DNA from: Streptococcus sp. 596553
GTDB taxonomy: Bacteria; Bacillota; Bacilli; Lactobacillales; Streptococcaceae
DNA: 64,000 bases
Assembly: GCF_900411395.1 (NCBI RefSeq)
Contig: NZ_OXCQ01000002.1
Span: 124,001 to 188,000, forward strand
Direction of reading: 5' to 3'
Part shown: positions 54,901 to 62,600 of the stretch, one piece after another
Position numbering within the stretch: the stretch's first letter is position 1
Layout of the letters: each line of letters opens with the position of its first letter
Position numbers and translations under genes: made by a program
The notes under the pieces: generated by a model
What the model was told of the DNA's origin: nothing
Databases searched by the model: none
What the model saw: the letters and a program-made list of their open reading frames with translations, nothing else

Positions 54901-57664
54901 AACTAATACCTATAGTAATAAAAATAACAAGGTGGTTAGTGTAGTTCAAGTAGATGATGAACTTGTGACTAAAGATTCAGAAAAACAAAGAGGTACTGTA
55001 TTAGAAGCGGATAAAGTGAATGCTAAAAAAGTAGAGTTGGTTTCTAAACATAGTACTAAAGTAGAAGATTTTGATTTTACTTCGAGATACACTACTAGCT
55101 ACACAGAAGTAACAGACTATCAGCAGTCAAGAGAACAAGTGTATAAAAATATTGAAAAATTACTTCCTTTCTATAATAGAGAAACAATAATTAAGTATGG
55201 TAATTTAGTAGAGAATAACAGTGATTTATTTACTGAAAAGCTACTATCAGTTGTTCCTATGAAAAATAATGAAGTAATAACTGATATTAATAAAAATAAA
55301 CGCGAAATCAATAAATTATTGTTACATTTTGAAGGTAATAAATCACAAGTATTAAATATTACATATAAAGATGATTTCTCTAAAGTAGCAGAATATGAAA
55401 TCACTAATACAAAACTAATGTACACGCCTAATACATTATTGCATGATTATAATAATATTGTAAAATCTGTCTTAAATGATTTGAATTCTGTTCAATATAA
55501 TTCAGATGCTATTAGAAAAGTATTAGATATTTCTAGTAATATAAAATTAACAGAATTATATTTAGATGAACAATTTACGAAAACAAAAGCAAAAATTGAA
55601 GATAGTTTATCAAAACTTCTTTCTGCTGATGCGGCAATAGCTGAAAATAGTAATAAGATAATAGATAATTATGTAATAGAAAAAATTAAGAATAATAAAG
55701 AAGCGTTACTTCTAGGTTTAACTTATCTAGAACGTTGGTATAATTTTAAATATGATAATGCAAGTGCAAAAGATTTAGTATTATATCATTTAGACTTCTT
55801 TGGTAAATCTAATAGTTCTGCATTAGATAATGTTATTGAGTTAGGTAAATCTGGCTTTAACAATTTATTAGCGAAAAATAATGTAATTACTTATAATGTG
55901 TTATTAGCGAAAAATTATGGAACTGATAGTTTATTTAAAGCATTAGAAGGTTATAGAAAAGTATTCTTACCAACTACTTCTAATAACGACTGGTTCAAAA
56001 CACAATCTAAAGCTTATATAGTTGAAGAAAAATCTACTATTCCTGAAGTAAGTTCTAAGCAGTCAGAACAAGGAACAGAACACTCTATAGGTGTTTATGA
56101 TAGATTAACTAGTCCATCATGGAAATATCAAAGTATGGTCTTACCGTTATTAACTTTACCAGAAGAAAAAATGATATTTATGATTGCCAATATTTCAACT
56201 ATAGGATTTGGTGCTTACGATAGATATAGAAGTTCTGAATATCCTGAGGGAGAAAAATTAAACAAATTTGTAGAAGATAATGCACAAGAAGCGGCTAAAC
56301 GATTTAGAGATCATTATGATTATTGGTACAAAATACTAGATACGAAAGAAAAAGATAAATTGTTTAGAAGTATTTTGGTATATGATTCTTTTAGATTTGG
56401 TAATGATAAAGATAAAAATACTAGTCAAGCAGATTTTGAAACTGATCATCCAGCAATAAAACATTTCTTCGGTCCTGCGGGGAATAATGTTGTTCATAAT
56501 GGACACGGAGCATATGCTACGGGAGATGCGTTCTACTATATGGCTTATCGTATGCTTGATAAATCTGGTGCGGTAACATATACTCATGAAATGACACATA
56601 ATTCTGATAGAGAGATTTATCTTGGAGGATATGGAAGAAGAAATGGGCTTGGACCAGAGTTTTATGCAAAAGGATTATTGCAAGCTCCTGATCATCCAAA
56701 TGATGCAACAATCACGATAAACTCTGTGTTGAAATATGATGAAGCGGAAAATGCTGATAGACTACAAGTAAAAGATCCAACTCAACGATTTAATAATGCA
56801 GAAGATTTACGTAAATATATGCACAATTTATTTGATTTAGTTTATACACTTGAGATGTTAGAAGGAGAAGCAGTAGCTAAGTTAGATAGCAATCAAAAAT
56901 ATGATCTGTTGAGAAAAGTTGAGAATAAATTTAAACCTGATCCTGATGGAAATGAGGTTTACGCAACAAATGTTGTTCGTAGATTAAAACTAGATGAGCT
57001 TAATAAATTAACTTCTTTCAATAGTTTAATAGAAAACGATATAATCACAAGAAGAGGGTATATTGATGAAGGTGAGTATAAACGAAATGGATATTACACA
57101 ATCAATCTTTTCTCACCAATATATTCTGCCTTAAGTAATGATAAAGGGACTCCGGGTGATTTAATGGGTCGTCGTATAGCGTTTGAACTATTAGCTGCAA
57201 AAGGATATAAAGAAGGTATGGTACCATATATTTCTAACCAATATGCAGAAGAAGCAAAAGCAAATGGAAGTAAAATTAATTTATATGGTAAAGAAGTAGG
57301 GTTGGTAACTGATAAACTAGTTCTTGAAAAGGTATTTAATAAACAGTATTCGTCTTGGATTGATTTTAAAAAAGCAATGTATAAAGAACGAGAAAGTAAA
57401 TTTAATAAATTAACAAATATTAACTTTATAGATCCAACTAATTGGAGACGTCAAGAGACGGTAACTATTGATAATATTAGTAAGTTAAAAACATTGATTG
57501 AAAAAGCGGTGCAAGAAGATGCTACTAATTATGCTTCAATATTATATCCAAAAGAAAGTAGTAAAGTTTACAAACTTAAAAAAGCTATTTTCAAAGCTTA
57601 TCTAGATCAAACTGATGATTTTAGAACTTCAATATTTGATGAGGAAAATAAATTTACTAATTAG
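51989..57664 (+). CDS. Giant M26-family zinc metalloprotease with LysM-like domain
   Basis: 1891 residues. Signal peptide (about 1-42, hydrophobic core AIVATGVILLGLGFLAP), a LysM-like domain at 68-112 (IKWGDTLSVISEASNIPVDV), a long Pro/Glu/Ala/Thr repeat region (about 170-600), GLUG-type repeats (about 825-935, IGGLVGKL and VGGIAGV), then the protease with HEMTHN (His1533, Glu1534, His1537) and a distal Glu1557 (LGPEF), the M26 pattern of IgA1 protease and the pneumococcal Zmp proteins. It has no LPXTG and no N-terminal anchor pair like those proteins, so wall binding would be through LysM. The 3' two-thirds is clearly more AT-rich than the 5' part, suggesting a mosaic or acquired origin. Target unknown. 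Confidence 0.85.
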   Translation: MRQTNVRGSLSLRGFRKLRTGAIVATGVILLGLGFLAPTVSASEQDGVWVARTVEEVKADLQKEGDLFKYVIKWGDTLSVISEASNIPVDVLQEMNQASGKNLFLPHNELYFTEAETVSDTVTKHKIVIKESGASGEVRTYEVLLKKDQETKAITFELTDVTETVEKMTVNYSPVYQPVPVAPAVTSPEVKEETEAPEAPKVEDAATTPAQKETAPEVVTPAEPKVEVSETPSENTPAPSKPETPASTEEVATEPKVTESEAAKPAVPKAAESEVAKPAESNAEAPTTPENKEEQPVEPKEAKSTTEGTAELVPASPKLEAPADSTAPKAEVSEAPVVEATTSGEQSQPAEETPAPSKPETPASTEAAANGAEGGTVGVDQPVTSTSNSDDSSVKAEETGSEGATGTVDSSAPTPKEGDSTSEETGITAEANPAPKETGEEGKAEDSVSSTESSSTAFEGGSPATQPTGEEGKSEKETPAPSKPATPSSTEEVATEPKGTESEVAKPATPEEEGTTAESGTEVKPTAKEAKETEESEANPTPKENATEGAGSEGEAGTVDSAPAPKEGDSISGTETSRTIDTETTSEKSETPSPAEEESSKEEKEVDKKLELRNISSVELYSKEGDKYRHVTSLATLPSNPDTYFMKVKSENFKDVMLPVSSITSVTRDSQEVYKIVGQANDLIQHENNSTLDNYTYYLPKMVRSENGVYTSFKNLVEAMNSNPSGEFRLGATMDAREVELQDGQESYVSNEFTGTLIGKNNDKYYAIYNLKKPLFNVLNHATIQDLSIKEANVSSKEDAATIAKTANNGTTITNVHSSGVIAGEHSIGGLVSQVTDSKILNSSYTGRITNTYDTTATYQIGGLVGKLSGDNALIEKSISSIDMATNANQGDQTVGGIAGVVDRSARISNSYVEGNLNNVKHFGKVGGVVGNLWDAISGEEKSGQLSNVLSDVNVTNGNAIAGYDFTGIKATNTYSNKNNKVVSVVQVDDELVTKDSEKQRGTVLEADKVNAKKVELVSKHSTKVEDFDFTSRYTTSYTEVTDYQQSREQVYKNIEKLLPFYNRETIIKYGNLVENNSDLFTEKLLSVVPMKNNEVITDINKNKREINKLLLHFEGNKSQVLNITYKDDFSKVAEYEITNTKLMYTPNTLLHDYNNIVKSVLNDLNSVQYNSDAIRKVLDISSNIKLTELYLDEQFTKTKAKIEDSLSKLLSADAAIAENSNKIIDNYVIEKIKNNKEALLLGLTYLERWYNFKYDNASAKDLVLYHLDFFGKSNSSALDNVIELGKSGFNNLLAKNNVITYNVLLAKNYGTDSLFKALEGYRKVFLPTTSNNDWFKTQSKAYIVEEKSTIPEVSSKQSEQGTEHSIGVYDRLTSPSWKYQSMVLPLLTLPEEKMIFMIANISTIGFGAYDRYRSSEYPEGEKLNKFVEDNAQEAAKRFRDHYDYWYKILDTKEKDKLFRSILVYDSFRFGNDKDKNTSQADFETDHPAIKHFFGPAGNNVVHNGHGAYATGDAFYYMAYRMLDKSGAVTYTHEMTHNSDREIYLGGYGRRNGLGPEFYAKGLLQAPDHPNDATITINSVLKYDEAENADRLQVKDPTQRFNNAEDLRKYMHNLFDLVYTLEMLEGEAVAKLDSNQKYDLLRKVENKFKPDPDGNEVYATNVVRRLKLDELNKLTSFNSLIENDIITRRGYIDEGEYKRNGYYTINLFSPIYSALSNDKGTPGDLMGRRIAFELLAAKGYKEGMVPYISNQYAEEAKANGSKINLYGKEVGLVTDKLVLEKVFNKQYSSWIDFKKAMYKERESKFNKLTNINFIDPTNWRRQETVTIDNISKLKTLIEKAVQEDATNYASILYPKESSKVYKLKKAIFKAYLDQTDDFRTSIFDEENKFTN

Positions 57665-57670
57665 GGGTAG

Positions 57671-57701
57671 CACATGAAGATAGGTTTCGTTTCTTCATGT
57701 G
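57671..57701 (+). terminator. Hairpin after the metalloprotease gene
   Basis: CACATGAAGA / TCTTCATGTG (57671-57680, 57692-57701) with a 11-nt loop and no T-run; the last 14 bases recur beyond the IS30 element. Confidence 0.5.
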
Positions 57702-57718
57702 TGAAAGGTAAATTCCCA

Positions 57719-57910
57719 AACTAACTTCCACCGCTAATCCAAGTGGAAGTTAGTCTGATAAAAATCCTAAAAACCAGTGGAAATCCGTGTCAGGGTAAGT
57801 TCCACTGGTTTTAATCATGCTTGATTTCATCGCTTTTGTAGCCAAAATGAATAGAAAAAAAGAGCGCACAAAATCCCCTCATCTGAAAGCGTTTCAGATT
57901 AAGTTCCGCT
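57719..57910. other. Repeat-rich gap between the protease and IS30
   Basis: No gene seen. It holds a hairpin (AACTAACTTCCAC / GTGGAAGTTAGT, 57719-57731 and 57742-57753), further GTGGAA motifs, and sequence related to that on the other side of the IS, suggesting older insertions of related elements. Confidence 0.5.
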
Positions 57911-59172
57911 ATGGTGGAAGTTAGTGTGAGACGTTTGAATGCGGTTAAAGGTTAGTTTTTAGAACTTATGTTGGAGTAATGTAGAAGACTGACAGACGTC
58001 TTCTGCAGGTATTTTAGAAATACCGAGAAGCTTAGTAATCTCTTCTCCATAGGTAAATACAAAGAGCTCATAGGCTGACTTTCCATTTAAAGTAGCGCGT
58101 TTGACACTGTTGACATGAGAACAAACGAGATTGATGTCCTCTTGAGTTAAATTGTCAAAAGAAGTTCCTTTAGGTAGAATGTCGCGAATCAGCGTGTGAT
58201 TTTTCTCAATTCTCCCTTTCTGGTCAGAGCGATTAGGGTCACAAAAGAAGAGTTTACTCTCTCCTCGCACATCCATTTCGATATCATCAACCCTGGCAAA
58301 CTCTCCACCATTATAGGTAAGGATGACAGGAAAGAGTTGGAAGAAATCTTTGTCCGCTTGGTGAAGAGTGTTCTTGATGTCATAGAGGTGTTTGGTGACC
58401 TCAAGGGCAGTTTTATTATCCAGCAGTCTAGCGAAGATAAAGTTACAGAAAGACAGGTTGAAGGTGAGTAGGACTTTACCTCCCATCCTCCCCAGAACCG
58501 TATCCATTTCCAGCCAAGAGTTCAGTTGCTTAAGAGCCAAATAATTTAGGAAATCCTCATAGGAACGGCCTTTTTTAGCTTCTTTAGGGATGGAAGGTAG
58601 CTTACTTTTCCGTCTTTCTTTGAATTTAACTGCTCTGGCAAGATCAATCGGAGCGATAGATAGGTACCCTTTTCGAATGTGTCGGTAGACGGTTGAGGAG
58701 CTGACATCAAGATTGTAAGTTTTGAGGATATGATAGATGTGTTGTCCCTTTTTAACTCCATCAGAAATGACTTTGTCCATTTTCCAGAAGGTCTTGGAAT
58801 TGAGGGGAGTTCCTTCACGAGCTTCGACAAGAGTTTGTTCGTATTGTTTTTGAGCTTGTTTAGAGAGGTAGAAGATCTTCTTATAGCCACAATTTTGTCT
58901 TCTTTTAGGACATCCATTACAGACAAAGGTAGCTTTGTCTAGTAAAGGACAAGGAAGGTTATGGCCTGTAGACTCTCGGACTTGTCTGTTTCGTTTGACT
59001 TCTTTGGAAACAGTGGTCGGGTCTTTTAGAATGGATTGTCCAATAGCTTTGAAGGTTTCACCGCGCTCTAAGCCCAGTTGGATATCATTGCGGTCTGAAA
59101 GGGTAAGGTGTTTATGTTTTGTCATAGTAGACCTCATTTCTAATTCAAACGTCTCATACTTAATTCCACCAT
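57911..59172 (-). mobile_element. IS30-family insertion sequence
   Basis: About 1.26 kb bounded by 30-bp imperfect inverted repeats: ATGGTGGAAGTTAGTGTGAG... at 57911-57940 and its counterpart at 59143-59172 (about 27 of 30 matching). It carries one transposase gene on the minus strand. No clear short target duplication was seen directly at the ends. Confidence 0.8.
57959..59137 (-). CDS. IS30-family transposase, probably inactive
   Basis: 392 residues, N-terminal helix-turn-helix (LTLSDRNDIQLGLERGETF), DDE integrase core with first Asp in WLEMDTVLG and the distal Glu in GRIEKNHTLIRD. The middle acidic residue is replaced: the motif usually read as (S/T)xDNGxEF here reads LTYNGGEFA, Tyr at about residue 275 (codon at 58313-58315) where Asp is expected, a single base change from GAT to TAT. 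If this is real the enzyme cannot cut DNA. Start could also be the ATG 12 bases later. Confidence 0.88.
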   Translation of the reverse strand: MRSTMTKHKHLTLSDRNDIQLGLERGETFKAIGQSILKDPTTVSKEVKRNRQVRESTGHNLPCPLLDKATFVCNGCPKRRQNCGYKKIFYLSKQAQKQYEQTLVEAREGTPLNSKTFWKMDKVISDGVKKGQHIYHILKTYNLDVSSSTVYRHIRKGYLSIAPIDLARAVKFKERRKSKLPSIPKEAKKGRSYEDFLNYLALKQLNSWLEMDTVLGRMGGKVLLTFNLSFCNFIFARLLDNKTALEVTKHLYDIKNTLHQADKDFFQLFPVILTYNGGEFARVDDIEMDVRGESKLFFCDPNRSDQKGRIEKNHTLIRDILPKGTSFDNLTQEDINLVCSHVNSVKRATLNGKSAYELFVFTYGEEITKLLGISKIPAEDVCQSSTLLQHKF

Positions 59173-59236
59173 AAAAATCCGTTTTAGACTAATTTCCACT
59201 TTGGTCAGGCAAGTGGAAGTTACTTTGAGAAGTTAG

Positions 59237-59250
59237 CTTCATGTGTGAAA
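59237..59250. repeat. 14-bp direct repeat flanking the IS30 region
   Basis: CTTCATGTGTGAAA at 59237-59250 is identical to 57693-57706, on the other side of the IS and its side sequences. Confidence 0.6.
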
Positions 59251-59292
59251 CTCTTTCCTTTTTGGTTTTGACTAGCTTTTTTGTGAAAAATT

Positions 59293-59301
59293 GTGTAAAA
59301 T
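59293..59301 (+). promoter_or_regulatory. Extended -10 promoter of gpmA
   Basis: TGTGTAAAAT around 59292-59301 with a T-rich upstream stretch; TTGACT at 59268 is too far (22 bp) for a standard -35. A further AAAGGAG lies just before the start. Confidence 0.5.
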
Positions 59302-59353
59302 AGAATAGATAAACGAGGGGAAACCTCGGAAAATTTAAAGGAGAATCCATCTA

Positions 59354-60046
59354 ATGGTAAAATTGGTTTTTGCTCGCCACGGTGAGTCTGAATGGAACAA
59401 AGCTAACCTTTTCACTGGTTGGGCTGATGTTGATTTGTCTGAAAAAGGTACACAACAAGCGATTGACGCTGGTAAATTGATCAAAGAAGCTGGTATCGAA
59501 TTTGACCAAGCTTACACTTCGGTATTGAAACGTGCGATTAAGACAACTAACTTGGCTCTTGAAGCTTCTGACCAATTGTGGGTTCCAGTTGAAAAATCAT
59601 GGCGTTTGAACGAACGTCACTACGGTGGTTTGACTGGTAAAAACAAAGCTGAAGCTGCTGAACAGTTTGGTGATGAGCAAGTTCACATCTGGCGTCGTTC
59701 ATACGATGTATTGCCTCCAAACATGGATCGTGATGATGAGCACTCAGCTCACACAGACCGTCGTTATGCTTCACTTGACGACTCAGTAATCCCAGATGCT
59801 GAAAATTTGAAAGTGACTTTGGAACGTGCCCTTCCATTCTGGGAAGATAAAATCGCTCCAGCTCTTAAAGATGGTAAAAACGTATTCGTAGGAGCTCACG
59901 GTAACTCAATCCGTGCCCTTGTAAAACACATCAAAGGTTTGTCAGATGACGAAATCATGGACGTGGAAATCCCTAACTTCCCACCATTGGTATTCGAATT
60001 CGACGAAAAATTGAACGTTGTTTCTGAATACTACCTTGGAAAATAA
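59354..60046 (+). CDS. gpmA: 2,3-bisphosphoglycerate-dependent phosphoglycerate mutase
   Basis: Glycolytic conversion of 3-phosphoglycerate and 2-phosphoglycerate. 230 residues; phospho-His in [10 protein letters not shown] (His about 8), [16 protein letters not shown] near 84, and the second His in [12 protein letters not shown] near 180. Codon use is strongly biased, as for an abundant enzyme. It has its own promoter and a large hairpin after it. Confidence 0.98.
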   Translation: MVKLVFARHGESEWNKANLFTGWADVDLSEKGTQQAIDAGKLIKEAGIEFDQAYTSVLKRAIKTTNLALEASDQLWVPVEKSWRLNERHYGGLTGKNKAEAAEQFGDEQVHIWRRSYDVLPPNMDRDDEHSAHTDRRYASLDDSVIPDAENLKVTLERALPFWEDKIAPALKDGKNVFVGAHGNSIRALVKHIKGLSDDEIMDVEIPNFPPLVFEFDEKLNVVSEYYLGK

Positions 60047-60072
60047 GCTTTTCTTTTTTAAAAGAATTGTTG

Positions 60073-60110
60073 CAGAATCAGATTGTTTAGAAATAAACAA
60101 TTTGATTCTG
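60073..60110. terminator. Long hairpin after gpmA
   Basis: 16-bp arms CAGAATCAGATTGTTT / AAACAATTTGATTCTG (60073-60088, 60095-60110, one G-T pair) with a 6-nt loop and no T-run. It may protect the gpmA message or stop transcription weakly. Confidence 0.55.
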
Positions 60111-60210
60111 ACTAAGAACCACCTTGGAAGTATCAAGTTGTGAGATGGGTAGGATTTTAATTAGTTTCTACTAGTGTATTTGTAGTTAAAAAAATATATA
60201 CTGTGAGTAT

Positions 60211-60457
60211 GAGGCTGGGACAAAAGTCTAACCTTAAATATAAAAAGCGAACAAAACGAGTTATCTGACATTCAGAATTCTGTCTTGTTCGCTTTTCTGT
60301 CTAATCTATCGATTTTAAAAATTTATAGTAGATTGAAATTGAAATAGTACACTACGACTTCTAAAACATTGCTAGAAATTAAATTGACTTTCTTAACAGA
60401 TTTGTTCACATTTTATTTCAATCTACTACAAAATCAAAATCTTTTTGTCCCAGCCTC
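60211..60457. repeat. Inverted-repeat element with a RUP inside
   Basis: Outer arms GAGGCTGGGACAAAAG (60211-60226) and CTTTTTGTCCCAGCCTC (60441-60457) are near-perfect. Between them lie a second hairpin (AAAAGCGAACAA / TTGTTCGCTTTT) and a RUP element, so a RUP has inserted in an older repeat. Confidence 0.75.
60324..60430. repeat. RUP element
   Basis: About 107 bp with TAGTAGATTGAAAT and ATTTCAATCTACTA ends, the best-conserved of the three copies in this window. Confidence 0.75.
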
Positions 60458-60458
60458 C

Positions 60459-60700
60459 TACTTTTTCTACTTACCTTGATATTAAATATAAAAAATGAAA
60501 TAAGAACTAAACGATTTAGTATTTGAATTCAAATCAATTTATAACAATAATTTAGAATACAAGTTGTACTGCTTTAAATTCAGTCTATTATAGTATAGAG
60601 GAATGAGATAAAAACTGACCAAATTGATTAGGAAATTCAAACCAATTTCTAATAATATTTTAGGGACTGCAGTATATTATACTAAATTAAATTGACTATG
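60459..60700. other. AT-rich gap without genes
   Basis: No gene or clear RNA signal seen; several short A/T-rich inverted stretches only. Confidence 0.5.
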
Positions 60701-60796
60701 ATACTCAATGAAAATCAAAAAGCCAACTAGCTACAAATTACTCAAAGATGTTCTTTGAGCTTATATATAGAACTGATGTGCTTTGCAGAAGTATAA
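60701..60796 (+). repeat. Degenerate BOX element
   Basis: Starts ATACTCAATGAAAATCAAA, middle strongly decayed (CTCAAAGATGTTCTTTGAGC, AGAACTGATGTG), ends GCAGAAGTATAA. Confidence 0.6.
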
Positions 60797-60924
60797 GCCA
60801 TCGATATTGTTCTGGTTCAGACTATATCAATTAAGTATATGCCATTATAAACGATTGTTTTTGAAAATGGAAGCAACGATGTTGGATTGAATGAATCTAC
60901 CTAGGCTATATTTTCTAAGAGAGT

Positions 60925-60953
60925 TGATAAAAATTCAAAGGTTTGATATAATG
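60925..60953 (+). promoter_or_regulatory. Promoter of the glycosyltransferase gene
   Basis: TTGATA (60925-60930), 17-bp spacer, TATAAT (60948-60953); GAAGGA ribosome-binding site before ATG 60991. Confidence 0.7.
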
Positions 60954-60990
60954 ATTGTTGTAAAGTGTAAGCTGAAAAGAAGGATAGAAT

Positions 60991-62522
60991 ATGAGGAAAA
61001 TTAGGACCAAATCTACAATGTATATTACATTGTTACTGACATGGTTGGCATTGCTATTGCTTGTGATGCCAGCATTTATTCACACCGTTAGAGACGCCAG
61101 TGAGTATCAAGGAGTATTGAGGCCTTTGGTATTGGTATTAGTTGTATTGAATGCCTTATTTATTAGCTATTTTTGGTTAAATGGTCTAAAGGATATTATA
61201 TACGTCTCGACATTTTATCTCAATAAGTATATATATATATATATGGAAATAATTTTAAAAAAAGTAGTTCAATTTCTGAAGATAAAAAAGTAATCTTGCT
61301 ATATTGTACCGCTAATGATTTTGTTCCAGAGTGTTTAGCAGAATCAATGCAACAAGATTACGTAAATTTTGAAACAGTTATATTAGATGACTCCAAATCA
61401 GAGGTTTATAAACAGCAGGTAGATGAGTTTGCTAAAAAATACAATGTTTCTGTTATCAGAAGAGATGATCGAAATGGCTTTAAGGCTGGTAATATCAATA
61501 ATTATTTAAAAAATAAAAATGATTATGATTACTTTGTTTTATTAGACAGCGATGAGATTATTCCTTCAAATTTTATAAAAAAATCATTGGCTTATTTCGA
61601 GAAGAATAGAAATTTAGGAATTCTACAAGCGACTCACGTTGCGTCTAGGAACAGAAATCTTTTTATGGATACCTTAGCGATTGGAGTAGATTCTCATTGG
61701 CCAGTGTATCAAAATGTGAAGCATCGCTATGGTTTTTTATCACTATTAGGTCATGGTGCTATGATTAGTAAAGACTGTTACCAAGCAGCTGGAGGATTTC
61801 CACATGTTGTCGCTGAAGATTTGTGTTTCAGTATTGAATCCAGAATTAAAGGAGATTACCATGTAGGATTTGCTGACGATATTGTTTGTCAGGAAGAATA
61901 TCCGGTAGACTATTTAGCCTTTAAAAAACGGCATTCTAAATGGACGCAAGGAAATATGGAATTTATTAAAAGATATACTCCAATTATTTTAAAATCTAAA
62001 CTAAAATGGCAGGAGAAGTTAGATATTATATTATTTACATATAATTTACCTCTAACGGCAGTTTTTGCTTTTTATATCGTTATGAATCTAATTTTATTTC
62101 CATTACTACATTATAAATTAGAGTACCCAGCATGGCTTTTAATTCCAACCTTTATCTTTTTATTGGCTCCAATGTCTAATGATATTATTTTTTATAGTAG
62201 AAAAATAAATATTTTTCAACTTATATTCTATCTTTTTACCTCATTTATGCTATTTGGTTCTATGTTTTATGTTAGTTTGGTTTCCTCATTTAAATCTATA
62301 TTTGGAAAGAAAGCAGTTTTCTTAGTGACACCAAAAGATACACGAAAAATTACAGTGTTAGAAGCTCTGAAATTTAATTATAAAGAAATAATTTTTGCGT
62401 GTATTTTGATGATGATATCCTTTTTGACATCGGGAAATATTTTGCCGGTCATATTGATCGTTATTCCAAGCTTATTTTCTCCTGTACTAACGTTATATAG
62501 TAATTATAGGTTAAAAAAATAA
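60991..62522 (+). CDS. Membrane GT2 glycosyltransferase, out of frame at a TA tract
   Basis: Family 2 processive-type glycosyltransferase (cellulose/hyaluronan synthase-like). The first frame (60991-61293) encodes two membrane spans and then leaves frame; the remaining part is open in another frame. The shift is at a TA-dinucleotide tract (61228-61244): removing one TA, or adding two, joins both into a single protein of 509 residues. Catalytic features: VILDDSKSEVYKQQ (first Asp), FVLLDSDEIIP (DxD), VAEDLCFSI (ED), KKRHSKWTQG (a Q/RxxRW-like block), then four to five C-terminal spans. A streptococcal precedent is Tts, the single-enzyme capsule synthase of serotype 37; whether this is that family needs an alignment. 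Confidence 0.8.
61228..61244 (+). repeat. TA-dinucleotide tract (8.5 units) in the glycosyltransferase gene
   Basis: TATATATATATATATAT. The two halves of the gene are joined in frame with 7.5 or 10.5 units, not with 8.5. Confidence 0.85.
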
Positions 62523-62600
62523 AGCTATCCCTGAGCAATTATTTTAATAGGATTGTAAGTCTAGGATTGATTTCTAGGCTTTTTATGTTAGTATGGTAGT

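Noticed and set aside
61296..62522. Independent glycosyltransferase starting at TTG 61296
   Set aside because: The frame extends upstream through DKKVILLYC to the TA tract, has no ribosome-binding site, and lacks the N-terminal membrane spans; the shift in the tract explains it better.
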